From Pseudonocardia benzenivorans CB1190 (lineage in GTDB: Bacteria; Actinomycetota; Actinomycetes; Mycobacteriales; Pseudonocardiaceae): a stretch of 64,000 nucleotides of DNA. The notes below the pieces were generated by a model that searched no databases, was not told the DNA's origin, and was given only the letters and a program-made list of their open reading frames with translations. Within the stretch, counting starts at the first letter, position 1. The number at the start of each line of letters is the position of its first letter. The stretch covers positions 1,860,001 through 1,924,000 of the forward strand of contig NC_015312.1 of NCBI RefSeq assembly GCF_000196675.2, in the 5' to 3' direction. Shown piece by piece: positions 28,864-38,665 of the stretch. Both the position numbers and the translations under genes were made by a program.

Positions 28864-29016
28864 GTCGTTTGCGCAGGTCAGCGGCATAACGTCAGAGTCC
28901 TGGGCGAGCTCGTCGACCGCCGGTGACGGGGCTTGTGGCTCCTGCAACAGAACCCGTTATCTCCCCGTTGCCGACGGCGTGGCCGCGGTGCGGGGCCGCT
29001 GCATACCGTTGATCAC

Positions 29017-30081
29017 ATGGCTCCCCTCGGACGTCGTGTCCTCGCCGCGGCGCGCGCGTTGACGACGCCGCTGCTGCCGGAGGACTTCCTGTCCGTCTGG
29101 CGGCCGCTGCGGTCCGGCCGCGCGCCGGGAGCCCGCGTCGTCGAGGTGCGGCCGGAGACCGCGGACGCGACGACGTTGTTCCTGCGCCCCGGCACCCCGC
29201 TGCCCGCGCACCGGCCGGGCCAGTTCGTCGGGCTGGGCGTACCGGTCGACGGCGTCTGGACGTGGCGCAGCTACTCGGTCACGTCGCGACCGGGAGAGTC
29301 CCTGCTCGCCGTCACGGTGACGGCCGTGCCCGACGGCGCGGTCTCGACCCTGCTGGCGCGGCGGCTGCGCCCGGGCGCCCTGGTTCGGATCACCCCGCCG
29401 TCGGGGGAGTTCGTACTGCCCGCGCCGACGCCGGAGAAGCTGCTGTTCGTCACGGCCGGCAGCGGCATCACGCCGGTCATGAGCATGGTCCGCACGCTCG
29501 CCGCGACGCGCCCGTCGGTCCTCGACGGCGCGGTCCACGTGCACAGCGACCGGACCGCCGCCGACGTCGTCTTCGGCCCGGAACTGCGCGCGCTCGCGGC
29601 GCGGACCGGGATGCGCCTGGTCGAGCGCCACACCGCGACCGAGGGACGGCTCGACCCCGCCGGGCTCTCCTGCGTCGTCCCGGACTGGGGCGCCCGCGAG
29701 ACCTGGGCGTGCGGGCCCGCCGACATGCTCGACGACCTCGTCGACCACTGGGACCGCGCGGGCGACCCGGCGGCGCTGCACGTCGAACGCTTCCGCCCGC
29801 CCACCTACGACGACGCCGCCGGCACCGGCGGGCGCGTCACGTTCGGGCGCAGCGGCATCGTCGCCGACGCCGCCCCCGGCACCCCGGTGCTCGCCGCCGG
29901 CGAGGCCGCGGGCGTCCTGCTGCCCAACGGCTGCCGCATGGGCATCTGTCACACGTGCGTCGGCCCGCTGCGTTCCGGCGCGGTCCGCGACCTGCGCACC
30001 GGCGAGCTCCACGACACCCCCGGACAGTCCGTCCGCACCTGCGTCTCGGCCCCGACCGGCGACGTCACCATCGACCTCTAG
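29017..30081 (+). CDS. Ferredoxin reductase-like flavoprotein with C-terminal 2Fe-2S domain
   Basis: A 354-residue class of oxygenase reductase. The FAD domain has WRSYSVTSRPG, the NAD(P) domain GSGITPVMSMVRTLA and TWACGPADMLDD, and the C-terminal plant-type ferredoxin domain carries its cluster in LPNGCRMGICHTCVGPL with the last Cys in VRTCVSAP. It ends 8 bp before a membrane desaturase, so it should pass NADPH electrons to the di-iron site. This is the arrangement of Rv3230c-desA3 in M. tuberculosis. Confidence 0.92.
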   Translation: MAPLGRRVLAAARALTTPLLPEDFLSVWRPLRSGRAPGARVVEVRPETADATTLFLRPGTPLPAHRPGQFVGLGVPVDGVWTWRSYSVTSRPGESLLAVTVTAVPDGAVSTLLARRLRPGALVRITPPSGEFVLPAPTPEKLLFVTAGSGITPVMSMVRTLAATRPSVLDGAVHVHSDRTAADVVFGPELRALAARTGMRLVERHTATEGRLDPAGLSCVVPDWGARETWACGPADMLDDLVDHWDRAGDPAALHVERFRPPTYDDAAGTGGRVTFGRSGIVADAAPGTPVLAAGEAAGVLLPNGCRMGICHTCVGPLRSGAVRDLRTGELHDTPGQSVRTCVSAPTGDVTIDL

Positions 30082-30089
30082 GACGCCGC

Positions 30090-31232
30090 ATGCCTCCCGT
30101 GATCGACGCCCACCTGACCGACGAGCAGATCGACGCCCTCGGCGCCGAGCTCGACGCCATCCGAGCGGAGGTCGTCGACAGCCTCGGCGAGGCCGACGCC
30201 CGCTACATCCGGTCCATCGTGCGCGCCCAGCGTGGCCTCGAGGCGGGCGGCCGGGCGTTGCTGCTGTTCTCGCGCGTCCCCGCGGCGTGGGTGGCCGGGA
30301 CGGCGGCGCTGTCCGTCGCCAAGATCCTGGAGAACATGGAGCTCGGGCACAACATCCTGCACGGGCAGTGGGACTGGATGCGCGACCCCGAGATCCACTC
30401 GACGACGTGGGAGTGGGACCACGTCTCGCCCGCGGAGATGTGGAAACGCTCGCACAACTACGAGCACCACACGTTCACCAACGTCCGCGGCAAGGACCGC
30501 GACCTGGGCTACGCGATCATGCGGGTCACCCCGGAGCAGCCCTGGCACCCGGTGTACCTGCTGCAGCCGATCTACAACCTCGGGCTGTCGGCGTTCTTCG
30601 AGTGGGCGATCGCGATCTACGACATCGAGCTCGACCGCGTCCAGGAGGGCACGAAGCCCTGGCCGGAGGCCAAGGCGCAGATGGCGACGATCTGGCGCAA
30701 GGCACGTCGGCAGCTCGCGAAGGACTACCTGCTGTACCCGCTGCTGTCGGGCCCCGGCGCGCTGAGCACGCTGACGGCCAACGCCACCGCGAACGTGGTG
30801 CGCAACGTGTGGTCGCACGCCGTGATCTTCTGCGGGCACTTCCCCGACGGCGTCGAGACCTTCGACGAGTCACGGCTCGAGGGCGAGACCCGCGGGCAGT
30901 GGTACGTGCGCCAGCTGCTGGGCTCGGCCAACCTCGAGGGCGGCCCGCTGTTCCACCTGATGACGGGCAACCTCAGCCACCAGATCGAGCACCATCTCTT
31001 CCCCGACGTCCCCAGCAACCGCTACGCCGAGATCGCGCCGAAGGTGCGCGACGTGTGCCGGCGCTACGGGCTGCCCTACACGTCGGGCTCGTTGCCGCGG
31101 CAGTACGGCACGGTGTTGCGACGGCTCGCGCGGCTCGCGTTCCCGGGTGGGCACAAGCGCTACGGTGGCTCCCCGGCCACGGTGCGCCGGCTGCGCCCGC
31201 GCGCGGCGGCCCGCCTCGCCGCGGCCGCCTGA
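30090..31232 (+). CDS. Membrane fatty acid desaturase
   Basis: A 380-residue di-iron desaturase acting on acyl chains in the membrane. The three histidine boxes are HNILH (His87-), HNYEHH (122-127) and HQIEHH (297-302). Hydrophobic segments flank them (about residues 50-80 and 170-200). The distal HQIEHH box with Gln is of the front-end/acyl-CoA desaturase type. ATG start. Partner of the reductase immediately upstream. The last 25 residues are Arg/Ala-rich. Confidence 0.94.
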   Translation: MPPVIDAHLTDEQIDALGAELDAIRAEVVDSLGEADARYIRSIVRAQRGLEAGGRALLLFSRVPAAWVAGTAALSVAKILENMELGHNILHGQWDWMRDPEIHSTTWEWDHVSPAEMWKRSHNYEHHTFTNVRGKDRDLGYAIMRVTPEQPWHPVYLLQPIYNLGLSAFFEWAIAIYDIELDRVQEGTKPWPEAKAQMATIWRKARRQLAKDYLLYPLLSGPGALSTLTANATANVVRNVWSHAVIFCGHFPDGVETFDESRLEGETRGQWYVRQLLGSANLEGGPLFHLMTGNLSHQIEHHLFPDVPSNRYAEIAPKVRDVCRRYGLPYTSGSLPRQYGTVLRRLARLAFPGGHKRYGGSPATVRRLRPRAAARLAAAA

Positions 31233-31487
31233 CCACGCGGCCCCGGCACCCCGCGGCACCGGCATCCCGCGGCCCCGGCATCTCGCGCCCGGCACCCCCG
31301 CGCCCCGGCATCTCGCGCCCCGGCACCCCCGCCCCTGGCCACTGCCGCACCCTGGCGATCTGCGCCTTACGCCGAACCTGGCGCCTCCCCCGGCGCGCCG
31401 GCACGTCCGCGCCGAGGGCCGACCCCGGCGCCTCGCGCCCGGCACCACCGCGCGCCCAGGCCGACTCCGACGCGGCGCCGGATGCCC
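31233..31487. repeat. Degenerate GC-rich tandem repeats between convergent genes
   Basis: From about 31236 to 31336 the sequence consists of imperfect 14-16 bp units such as CCCCGGCATCTCGCG and CCCCGGCACCCCCGC. No gene is visible. It lies between the desaturase stop and the stop of the leftward regulator and could fold into GC hairpins that end either transcript. Confidence 0.6.
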
Positions 31488-32648
31488 TCACTCACGGGGC
31501 GTGCCGCCGATGCTCTGCGCACGCAGCGCCAGGATGATCTCCAGGCGGCGCGTCGGGTCGTCGAGGGCGTCGCCGAACGCGTCGCGCAGGCCCGCGAGCC
31601 GGTAACGGACCGTCTGCGGGTGCACGTGCAGGGCGGCGGCGGTGGCGCTGACGTCGCCGTGCGCGTCGAGCCAGGCGCGCAGGGTCTCCTCGGCGCGGAT
31701 CCCGGCGCCGGCGGGCAGCCCCTGCAGCGGCGCGAGTGCCCGGGCACACAGGTCGGCGGTCAGGCCGGTGTCGGTGGCGAGCAGGAGCGTCACGAGATGG
31801 TCGTCGGCACGCACGACGGCGCCCTCGCCGAGCTGGCCCGCGATGTGCAGCGGCCATGCGGCGCGGGCGCGGGCGACCGATCGGGCCACGTCGGCGGGCG
31901 CGACGCTCGGGCCCAGCACCGCACGCCGGCCGCGGACGGCGTGGCGCAGCGCGCCCGCGAGGCCGTCGCGGGCCGGGACGAGGACGACCCCGGCGGGTTC
32001 GAAGCGGGCGCCGACGGCGTCGGGCAACCGGCTCGCGATCTCGACCGCGTCCTCGACGACGATCGTGGCCACCAGCGTCGGCAGCGCCCAGTTCGCCGCC
32101 GCGGCGGCGCGCTCGACGTCGGCCGCGGACGCCTGCGGTGACCGGACCAGCAGCTCGACGAGCTCCTGACGGCGCGCCCGCAGCGACCCGGCCAGCGTGG
32201 CCTCGGCGTGCGCCCAGCCGCTGACCGACGCCGCCGAGAGCTGTTCGAGGTAGCCGAACAGGGCCTCGGCCAGCGCGAAGATGACGTCCGGCTCGAGGCG
32301 GCGCCCCGCCTCACCGGTGGCGATGTGCTGCCAGAGCGTGCGGGTCCCGACCTGGTAGGCCGCCTGCAGCGCCGCGAGCGTCCGGCCCTCGCGGTGCTCG
32401 ACCTGGCCGAGGTCGTGGTAGGTGCGGGTGTCGGGCAGGTCGGCGGCCGAGCCGAGCAGCCCGACGAACTGCTGGAGCGCGACCGTCACCCCGCGCGTGA
32501 TGCGCTCCCCGAACCTGCCCTCCAGCGGCCGGGCGTACTCCGGGACCTGGGCGCGCACCGCGGCGATGATCGCGTCCGCCGCGCCCAGCAGCTCCGGGGC
32601 GAGTGCGGGGCCCACCCACCCGGGCACGTGGGCCCAGGGGCGGTCCAC
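31488..32648 (-). CDS. CdaR/PucR-type helix-turn-helix regulator with RsbRD-like N-terminal domain
   Basis: A 386-residue regulator. Residues 15-160 resemble the helical RsbT co-antagonist N-terminal domain (FGERITRGVTVALQQFVGLLG, ALQAAYQVGTRTLW), the middle is a GGDEF-like degenerate sensor domain, and the C-terminus is the PucR HTH with DVSATAAALHVHPQTVRYRL. Such regulators often control an adjacent operon; the convergent desaturase pair is one candidate. GTG start directly follows the TGA of the ACT gene with no gap, so they are co-transcribed. Confidence 0.85.
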   Translation of the reverse strand: MDRPWAHVPGWVGPALAPELLGAADAIIAAVRAQVPEYARPLEGRFGERITRGVTVALQQFVGLLGSAADLPDTRTYHDLGQVEHREGRTLAALQAAYQVGTRTLWQHIATGEAGRRLEPDVIFALAEALFGYLEQLSAASVSGWAHAEATLAGSLRARRQELVELLVRSPQASAADVERAAAAANWALPTLVATIVVEDAVEIASRLPDAVGARFEPAGVVLVPARDGLAGALRHAVRGRRAVLGPSVAPADVARSVARARAAWPLHIAGQLGEGAVVRADDHLVTLLLATDTGLTADLCARALAPLQGLPAGAGIRAEETLRAWLDAHGDVSATAAALHVHPQTVRYRLAGLRDAFGDALDDPTRRLEIILALRAQSIGGTPRE

Positions 32649-33308
32649 TCAGGCTCCCAGGACCGTCGTGACGATCCCCGCGAGATGGCTGAGCCGGGCC
32701 AGCTCCGAGGGCCGGAACGCCGGCCCGCCCGGGCGCCCCACGACGAGCACCTGCATGACCGACGCCGGGCCCAGCGGCGCGGCGGCCAGCTCGGTGTCCA
32801 GCGCGCGCCACGGCTCGGGCACCCAGTGCTCGTCGGGGTCGATGACGATGGCCTTGGCCAGCGGCAGCCACGGCAGGTCGCCCGCGCGCGTCTCGGGGGC
32901 GGCCGACGACTCGGCGAGCCGCCACGACCGTTGTCCCTCGCGCACCGCGACGAGCGCCCAGCCGGCCCGGAACAGCCGCGGGACCTCCTCGGCGAGCAGC
33001 TGCAGCCCGTGCGCGGGCTCGCCGGCGATGCGGTCGAGCAGCTCCAGCTCGCGGTGGGTGTCCAGGCGCCCGGAGTAGGGCCGGACCGACTCGACCTGCA
33101 CCCCGCGGACCGACTCGGCGGCGGTGATCAGCACGTCAGGGGGGCGGCCGGAGGGCAGCTCGACGGTCAGGTCGTCGACGGCGCTCCCGTCGGCCCGTTC
33201 GACGACGTCGACACCGAGGATGTCGGCGCCCGCCTCACCCAGCGCGGAGGCGACCGCTCCGAGACTGCCCGGACGGTCCGGCAGCACCACACGGAGCAAG
33301 AACGTCAC
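32649..33308 (-). CDS. ACT domain protein
   Basis: A 219-residue cytosolic protein. The N-terminal ACT domain (LLRVVLPDRPGSLGAVASALGEAGADILGVDVVERADG) is a ligand-binding regulatory fold, usually for amino acids; the remaining 140 residues look like a GAF-type domain. No catalytic domain is attached. GTG start. It is divergent from gatC, and its position opposite gatCA matches Rv3013. Confidence 0.85.
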   Translation of the reverse strand: MTFLLRVVLPDRPGSLGAVASALGEAGADILGVDVVERADGSAVDDLTVELPSGRPPDVLITAAESVRGVQVESVRPYSGRLDTHRELELLDRIAGEPAHGLQLLAEEVPRLFRAGWALVAVREGQRSWRLAESSAAPETRAGDLPWLPLAKAIVIDPDEHWVPEPWRALDTELAAAPLGPASVMQVLVVGRPGGPAFRPSELARLSHLAGIVTTVLGA

Positions 33309-33483
33309 CCGGTCACGCCTCCTCGGTCACCCAGTACGACCCGGTCGCGCGGGCGCCCGCGAGTGGAGCCCCGCGGGTGGCCGACGCGGCACCGCCGCGA
33401 TACTGCCAGGCCGGACCACGGCACACAGCACCCACCGGGACACCCACCGGGACCGACCGGCCACGCCGGGTGCGGGCAGGTGC

Positions 33484-33513
33484 CCTGACCGGGGGTCCTA
33501 GACTTCGGTCAGG
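33484..33513 (+). promoter_or_regulatory. Inverted repeat enclosing a -10-like box upstream of gatCAB
   Basis: CCTGACCG (33484-33491) and CGGTCAGG (33506-33513) are perfect 8-bp inverted arms 14 nt apart, and a TAGACT box (33499-33504) lies between them. This is the only structured element in the 316-bp gap between the ACT gene and gatC. It could be an operator over the gatCAB promoter or a hairpin in the leader. Confidence 0.4.
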
Positions 33514-33624
33514 CCCGTGTGGTGACGCGGCGCGCCGGTGGCCGTCCGGCCGCCGCCCGTGCGCGAACGTACGCAGCGCAGCCGCGGCGCGCGGGCACCG
33601 TCCACTGTTGCACCCAGGAGGGAC

Positions 33625-33948
33625 ATGTCTCCCGAATCCTCGTCGGCAGGCGGGGCCATCACCCGTGACGAGGTCGCGCACCTCGCCCGGCTCTCGCGGC
33701 TCGCCGTCACCGACGCCGAGCTCGACGTCTTCGCCGGCCAGCTCGACGTCATCCTCGGCGCGGTCGCCCGGGTGGGCGAGGTCGCGGCCGAGGACATCCC
33801 GCCGACGTCGCACGCCGTCCCGCTGGAGAACGTCTTCCGGCCCGACGAGCTGCGCCCGGGGCTGACCCAGGAGCAGGCGCTCTCGGGCGCCCCTGCCGCC
33901 GAGGACGGCCGCTTCCGCGTGCCGCAGATCCTGGGGGAGGAGCAGTGA
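33625..33948 (+). CDS. gatC: Asp-tRNA(Asn)/Glu-tRNA(Gln) amidotransferase subunit C
   Basis: A 107-residue GatC, the small clamp between GatA and Gat[24 protein letters not shown] is the family opening, and [21 protein letters not shown] plus FRVPQIL close it. GGAGGG precedes the ATG by 4-5 nt, and the TGA overlaps the GTG of gatA. The complex makes Gln-tRNA(Gln) and Asn-tRNA(Asn) by transamidation. Confidence 0.96.
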   Translation: MSPESSSAGGAITRDEVAHLARLSRLAVTDAELDVFAGQLDVILGAVARVGEVAAEDIPPTSHAVPLENVFRPDELRPGLTQEQALSGAPAAEDGRFRVPQILGEEQ

Positions 33949-35450
33949 GCGAGCTGACGAGGCTCACGGCCGCCGAGCTCGCGCAGAAGATCCACTCGCG
34001 GGAGGTCTCGGCCGTCGAGGCGGCGCAGGCCCATCTCGACCGGATCGCGGCCGTCGACGAGCGGGTGCACGCGTTCCTGCACGTCGGTGCCGAGGCCGCG
34101 CTGGCGTCGGCCGCGCTGGTCGACGAGTCGCTCGACGCGGACACGCCGCCGGCGTCGCCGCTGGCGGGCGTCCCGCTGGCGCTGAAGGACGTCCTCACGA
34201 CGACCGACATGCCGACCACCGTGGGCTCCCGGATCCTCGAGGGCTGGCGGCCGCCGTACGACGCGACGGTCACCGCGAAGCTGCGCGCCGCGGGCGTCAC
34301 GATCCTGGGCAAGACCAACATGGACGAGTTCGCCATGGGTTCGTCGACGGAGTACTCGGCATACGGGCCGACGCACAACCCGTGGAACCTCGACCGCATC
34401 CCGGGCGGTTCGGGCGGCGGGTCGGCGGCGGCGCTCGCGGCGTTCGAGGCCCCGCTCGCGATCGGGACCGACACCGGCGGCTCGATCCGCCAGCCCGCCG
34501 CGATGACCGGCACCGTCGGCGTCAAGCCCACCTACGGCGGCGTCTCGCGCTACGGGCTGGTGGCGTGCGCGTCGTCGCTCGACCAGGCCGGACCCTGCGC
34601 GCGGACGGTGCTCGACGCGGCGCTGCTGCACGAGGTCATCGCCGGGCACGACCCGCTGGACTCCACGTCGATCGACGCCCCGGTCCCGGCCGTCGTCGAG
34701 GCCGCGCGCCGCGGTGCCGAGGGCGACCTGCACGGCCTGCGCGTCGGTGTCGTCCGCGAGCTCACCGGCGAGGGCTACCAGGCCGGTGTCCAGGAGAACT
34801 TCGACGCCGCCCTGCGCGAGCTCGAGAAGCTGGGCGCCGAGGTCGTCGAGGTCAGCGCCCCGCACTTCCAGTACGGCCTGGCCGCGTACTACCTGATCCT
34901 GCCCAGCGAGGTGTCGTCGAACCTCGCGCGGTTCGACGCGATGCGCTACGGCCTGCGGGTCGACAAGGGCGCGAGCGCCGAGGAGGTCATGGCCGCGACC
35001 CGCGAGGCCGGCTTCGGCCCGGAGGTCAAGCGCCGCATCATCCTGGGCACGTACGCGCTCTCGTCGGGCTACTACGACGCCTACTACGGGCAGGCCCAGA
35101 AGGTGCGGACGCTGATCAGCCGCGACTTCGCCGCCGCCTTCGAGCAGGCCGACGTCCTGGTCAGCCCGACCGCACCGACGACGGCGTTCCCCATCGGGGA
35201 CAAGGTCGACGACCCGCTGGCCATGTACCTCAACGACCTCGCGACGATCCCGACCAACCTCGCGGGCACCACCGCGATGTCGGTGCCGAGCGGCGTCGCG
35301 GCCGAGGACGGCCTGCCGACGGGCCTGCAGATCATGGCCCCGGCCCTCGGCGAGGCCGTCATGTACCGGGTCGGCGCGGCCTACGAGGCGGCCCGCGACG
35401 CCGCCGACGGCAGTCCGTTCGCCACCCGCATCCCGGAGGTGAAGCGATGA
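33945..35450 (+). CDS. gatA: Asp-tRNA(Asn)/Glu-tRNA(Gln) amidotransferase subunit A
   Basis: A 501-residue amidase-signature enzyme that releases ammonia from glutamine. The Ser-cisSer-Lys triad is visible: Lys in [10 protein letters not shown], Ser residues in [13 protein letters not shown] and [13 protein letters not shown]. The C-terminal helices with [23 protein letters not shown] are typical. GTG start overlapping gatC by 4 nt; its TGA overlaps the gatB ATG. In M. tuberculosis pfkA separates gatA and gatB; here they are contiguous. Confidence 0.97.
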   Translation: MSELTRLTAAELAQKIHSREVSAVEAAQAHLDRIAAVDERVHAFLHVGAEAALASAALVDESLDADTPPASPLAGVPLALKDVLTTTDMPTTVGSRILEGWRPPYDATVTAKLRAAGVTILGKTNMDEFAMGSSTEYSAYGPTHNPWNLDRIPGGSGGGSAAALAAFEAPLAIGTDTGGSIRQPAAMTGTVGVKPTYGGVSRYGLVACASSLDQAGPCARTVLDAALLHEVIAGHDPLDSTSIDAPVPAVVEAARRGAEGDLHGLRVGVVRELTGEGYQAGVQENFDAALRELEKLGAEVVEVSAPHFQYGLAAYYLILPSEVSSNLARFDAMRYGLRVDKGASAEEVMAATREAGFGPEVKRRIILGTYALSSGYYDAYYGQAQKVRTLISRDFAAAFEQADVLVSPTAPTTAFPIGDKVDDPLAMYLNDLATIPTNLAGTTAMSVPSGVAAEDGLPTGLQIMAPALGEAVMYRVGAAYEAARDAADGSPFATRIPEVKR

Positions 35451-36949
35451 GCGCGCCGACGCTGGTCGACTTCGACGACGTCGTCGACCGCTACGACCCG
35501 GTGCTCGGGCTCGAGGTGCACGTCGAGCTGTCGACGAACACGAAGATGTTCTGCGGCTGCCCGACGACGTTCGGTGCCGAGCCCAACACCCAGGTCTGCC
35601 CGACGTGCCTGGGCCTGCCCGGCTCGCTGCCCGTGGTCAACCGCGCCGCGGTCGAGGCCGCGATCCGCATCGGCCTGGCGCTGAACTGCGACATCGCGCC
35701 GTGGGGCCGGTTCGCGCGGAAGAACTACTTCTACCCGGACATGCCCAAGAACTTCCAGACGTCGCAGTACGACGAGCCCATCGCCGTGAACGGGCACCTC
35801 GACGTCACGCTGGAGGACGGCACCGTCGTACGCGTCGGCATCGAGCGGGCGCACATGGAGGAGGACACCGGCAAGTCGCTGCACGTCGGCGGCGCCACCG
35901 GCCGGATCCACGGCGCCGAGTACTCGCTGCTCGACTACAACCGCGCCGGCGTCCCGCTGATCGAGATCGTCACGAAGATGATCCCCGACACCGGCGCCCG
36001 CGCGCCCGAGGTCGCCCGCGCCTATGTCACCGCGCTGCGCGACCTGATCCGGTCCCTGGGCGTCTCCGACGTCCGCATGGACCAGGGCTCGATGCGCTGC
36101 GACGTGAACCTGTCGCTGTCCCCGAAGGGGTCGGGCATCCTCGGCACCCGCAGCGAGACGAAGAACGTCAACTCGCTGCGCTCGGTCGAGCGGGCGGTCC
36201 GCTACGAGATGACCCGCCACGCCGGCGTGCTCGACGCGGGGGAGAAGGTCGTCCAGGAGACGCGGCACTTCCAGGAGGACACGGCCACGACCCGGTCGGG
36301 CCGCATCAAGGAGACCTCGGAGGACTACCGGTACTTCCCGGAGCCCGACCTGGTCCCCATCGCGCCGTCGCCCGAGTGGGTCGAGGAGCTGCGCGGCACC
36401 CTGCCCGAGCTGCCCTGGGAGCGGCGCGCCCGCATCCAGCAGGAGTGGCAGCTCTCCGACGCCGAGCAGCGCGACCTGGTCAACGCCGGTGCGCTCGACC
36501 TGGTCGCCGCGACCGTCGAGGCCGGGGCGCCGTCGGGAGAGGCCCGCTCCTGGTGGGTGTCCTACCTGGCGCAGCAGGCCAACACCCGCGGGGTCGCGCT
36601 CGACGAGCTGCCGATCACCCCGGCGCAGGTGGCCCGGGTTATCGAGCTGGTCTCGTCGGGGGAGCTGAACAACAAGCTCGCCCGGCAGGTCGTCGACGGG
36701 GTGCTCGCGGGCGAGGGCGAGCCCGACGAGGTCGTCGCCGGGCGGGGTCTCGCGGTCGTGTCCGACGACGGCGCGCTCATCGCCGCCGTCGACGAGGCGC
36801 TGGCCGCACAGCCCGACGTCGCCGAGAAGATCCGCGGCGGCAAGGTGGCGGCGGCCGGCGCGATCGTCGGCGCGGTCATGAAGGCCACCCGAGGTCAGGC
36901 CGACGCCAAGCGCGTCCGCGAGCTGATCATCGAGCGCTGCGGCGGCTGA
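35447..36949 (+). CDS. gatB: Asp-tRNA(Asn)/Glu-tRNA(Gln) amidotransferase subunit B
   Basis: A 500-residue kinase-like subunit that activates the misacylated tRNA and binds it through a YqeY tail. [20 protein letters not shown] and [16 protein letters not shown] carry the zinc cysteines; [18 protein letters not shown] and [14 protein letters not shown] follow, and the C-terminus ([27 protein letters not shown], YqeY-type) is complete. ATG start with GGAGGTGAAGCG upstream. It is the last core gene before the accessory island. Confidence 0.97.
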   Translation: MSAPTLVDFDDVVDRYDPVLGLEVHVELSTNTKMFCGCPTTFGAEPNTQVCPTCLGLPGSLPVVNRAAVEAAIRIGLALNCDIAPWGRFARKNYFYPDMPKNFQTSQYDEPIAVNGHLDVTLEDGTVVRVGIERAHMEEDTGKSLHVGGATGRIHGAEYSLLDYNRAGVPLIEIVTKMIPDTGARAPEVARAYVTALRDLIRSLGVSDVRMDQGSMRCDVNLSLSPKGSGILGTRSETKNVNSLRSVERAVRYEMTRHAGVLDAGEKVVQETRHFQEDTATTRSGRIKETSEDYRYFPEPDLVPIAPSPEWVEELRGTLPELPWERRARIQQEWQLSDAEQRDLVNAGALDLVAATVEAGAPSGEARSWWVSYLAQQANTRGVALDELPITPAQVARVIELVSSGELNNKLARQVVDGVLAGEGEPDEVVAGRGLAVVSDDGALIAAVDEALAAQPDVAEKIRGGKVAAAGAIVGAVMKATRGQADAKRVRELIIERCGG

Positions 36950-37049
36950 GCCTCAACTCACCGTTCCGGTGCTGGTCCAGCCGTGGCGTGTGGGTGGAGG
37001 GTGCTCCTGAGCTGGGCGATTGCGGTTCTCACACCAGCAGTCGGTCCGG

Positions 37050-37691
37050 ATTGAAGGGGCACCCTCTCGGTGTCGGCATCGCATGTACTCGAGCGGTTGT
37101 CGGTGACCGTGGGCGACGCGTCGCTGATCGCTGGGGCGGGGCGGGTGCTGCCGCCAACGCTGGGGCAGCGGCTGGCCTGCCCGACCTGCTGGACACGCAG
37201 GTCACCGCGGGTCCGCATGCGGCCCAACGACGCCACCGGGAGTGTCGCCGCCGTGGGGTGGGGTACTCCATCGGCGCCCGCCTGCTCGGCCGGATGCGTG
37301 CGGCGATCCGCGTGGTCCCCGAGCACCGCTGGACCCCGCTGCCCGCTTCGAACCCGGTGCCGCGGTCATCGGGCTGGACCGGGTCGTGTTCGGCCACCGC
37401 CGGCCCACTCCATCCTCGCCGTGGCGGGGCAACGGGCTGCGGATGCGGCTGATCGTGCACCGCCCCCGACCCCGCCGGCATCCGCGAACGCCGGGCCGGT
37501 CGGGCTGATCCCGCCCGACCGGAGTTGCTCCGGACCTTCGAGTACCACCGTTCATCACCGACCAGCCCGGCGAGCCCGGGGACGTAGACCATCGAGACGG
37601 GCGCCACGCACATCCGGTCGAGGACTTCGGTGGTCTGACGAACCGGGTCGGCGGACTGGATGCCGACTGCGCATCTGCACGAACAGGCCGG
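37050..37691 (+). pseudogene. Decayed IS1380-family transposase remnant
   Basis: No intact frame, but pieces of one protein occur in order on the + strand: RLSVTVGDASLIAGAGRVLP (from 37094), then after a frameshift GLPDLLDTQVTAG, then AAIRVVPEHRWTPLP, LRMRLIVHR and LLRTFEYHR near 37530. These match, from memory, the N-terminal domain, the 'AWTPI' region, the 'RLIVRRV' strand and the 'YHAFITD' region of IS1380 transposases. The total is under half the usual 1.3-1.5 kb, so internal DNA is lost. It fills the 742-bp gap after gatB and marks the left end of the island. Confidence 0.5.
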
Positions 37692-38621
37692 TCAGTTGTT
37701 GATCGCGCTCAAGAACCTCATTGTGCGCGCCTGGTCCTCGGCCGTGCCGCATAGCACAGCAATCAGCTCACTGGCGCCTGCCTCCTCGTAGCGGCGGAGG
37801 TCGGCCGCTATCTGCTCCTCGGTCCCGACCAGGATCACGTCGACGGCACTGGCGACCCCTTCGATCTCGAGCATCGCTCCGTAACTGGGCAGCTGGCCCG
37901 CGCCGGCGAACCGCTCGGCCGCCAGTGCACGTGCAGAGTCGGGGTCGTCGGTGACACAGACGAGGGAACCGACGATCACGCGAGGCTGCGGACGGCCGGC
38001 GGTCTCGGCTGCCGCTGTGATCCGAGGGGTGATGTGCTCGGAGATCGTTCGCACTCCGGTCCACAGAGTCACGGTTCCCTCGGTGAGTTCACCCGCCAGT
38101 CGCAGCATCTGGGGTCCGAGGGCCGCAAGGACGACCGGGGGAGCGGTCACCCCGGGGAACGTCAGCTGCCCGTTCGCGATGAGGGCCTCGCCCTTGTGCT
38201 CCACGGGTTCGCCCGCCAGTGCCGGGAGGAGCACCTCGAGATACTCACGGAGGTACCGGACCGGTCTCTCGAAGGGGTAACCGAAGGTCGGCTCGATGAC
38301 CGGTGCCTGGCTCACGCCGATGCCGAGTGTCAGGCGGTTGCCGACGGCCGATTGCACGGTGAGCGCCTGTCCCGCGAGAGTGAGGGGATGGCGGGTCTGG
38401 GCGACGACCACAGAGGTGCCGAGGCCGATCCCGGGCACGGCGGCACCTGCCACCGCGGCCACCGTGAGGGCGTCCCAGCCGGCGATCCCGGCCCACGGCG
38501 GCATCTGCGGCAGCCATGCGGCGGCGAGGCCGTTGTCCGCGGCGCCGGCGACTTCTTCAACTGCGTGGGGGACGGTCTGGGGGCCTCCCATGCCGACCGC
38601 AGCGTTCAGGCTGATGCGCAT
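37692..38621 (-). CDS. LLM-class F420/FMN-dependent oxidoreductase
   Basis: A 309-residue luciferase-like barrel. MRISLNAAVGMGGPQTV, AWLPQMPPWAGIAGWDALTVAA, IGLGTSVVVAQTRHPLTLAGQALTVQ, NRLTLGIGVSQAPVIE and FPGVTAPPVVLAALGPQMLRLAGELTEGTVTLW are typical of the F420-binding 'TIGR03564-like' actinobacterial group (named from memory). It oxidises or reduces a small organic substrate. ATG with GGGGAG 8 nt upstream. It is the last gene of the five-gene LacI-controlled operon. Confidence 0.9.
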   Translation of the reverse strand: MRISLNAAVGMGGPQTVPHAVEEVAGAADNGLAAAWLPQMPPWAGIAGWDALTVAAVAGAAVPGIGLGTSVVVAQTRHPLTLAGQALTVQSAVGNRLTLGIGVSQAPVIEPTFGYPFERPVRYLREYLEVLLPALAGEPVEHKGEALIANGQLTFPGVTAPPVVLAALGPQMLRLAGELTEGTVTLWTGVRTISEHITPRITAAAETAGRPQPRVIVGSLVCVTDDPDSARALAAERFAGAGQLPSYGAMLEIEGVASAVDVILVGTEEQIAADLRRYEEAGASELIAVLCGTAEDQARTMRFLSAINN

Positions 38622-38665
38622 GGATCTGATCTCCCCTCGAATTTCGACCGGGTGTCTCGGTCGAT

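Noticed and set aside
37029..37613. A 194-codon minus-strand gene and several + strand frames after gatB
   Set aside because: No start signal or motif; the region reads better as a frame-broken transposase on the + strand.
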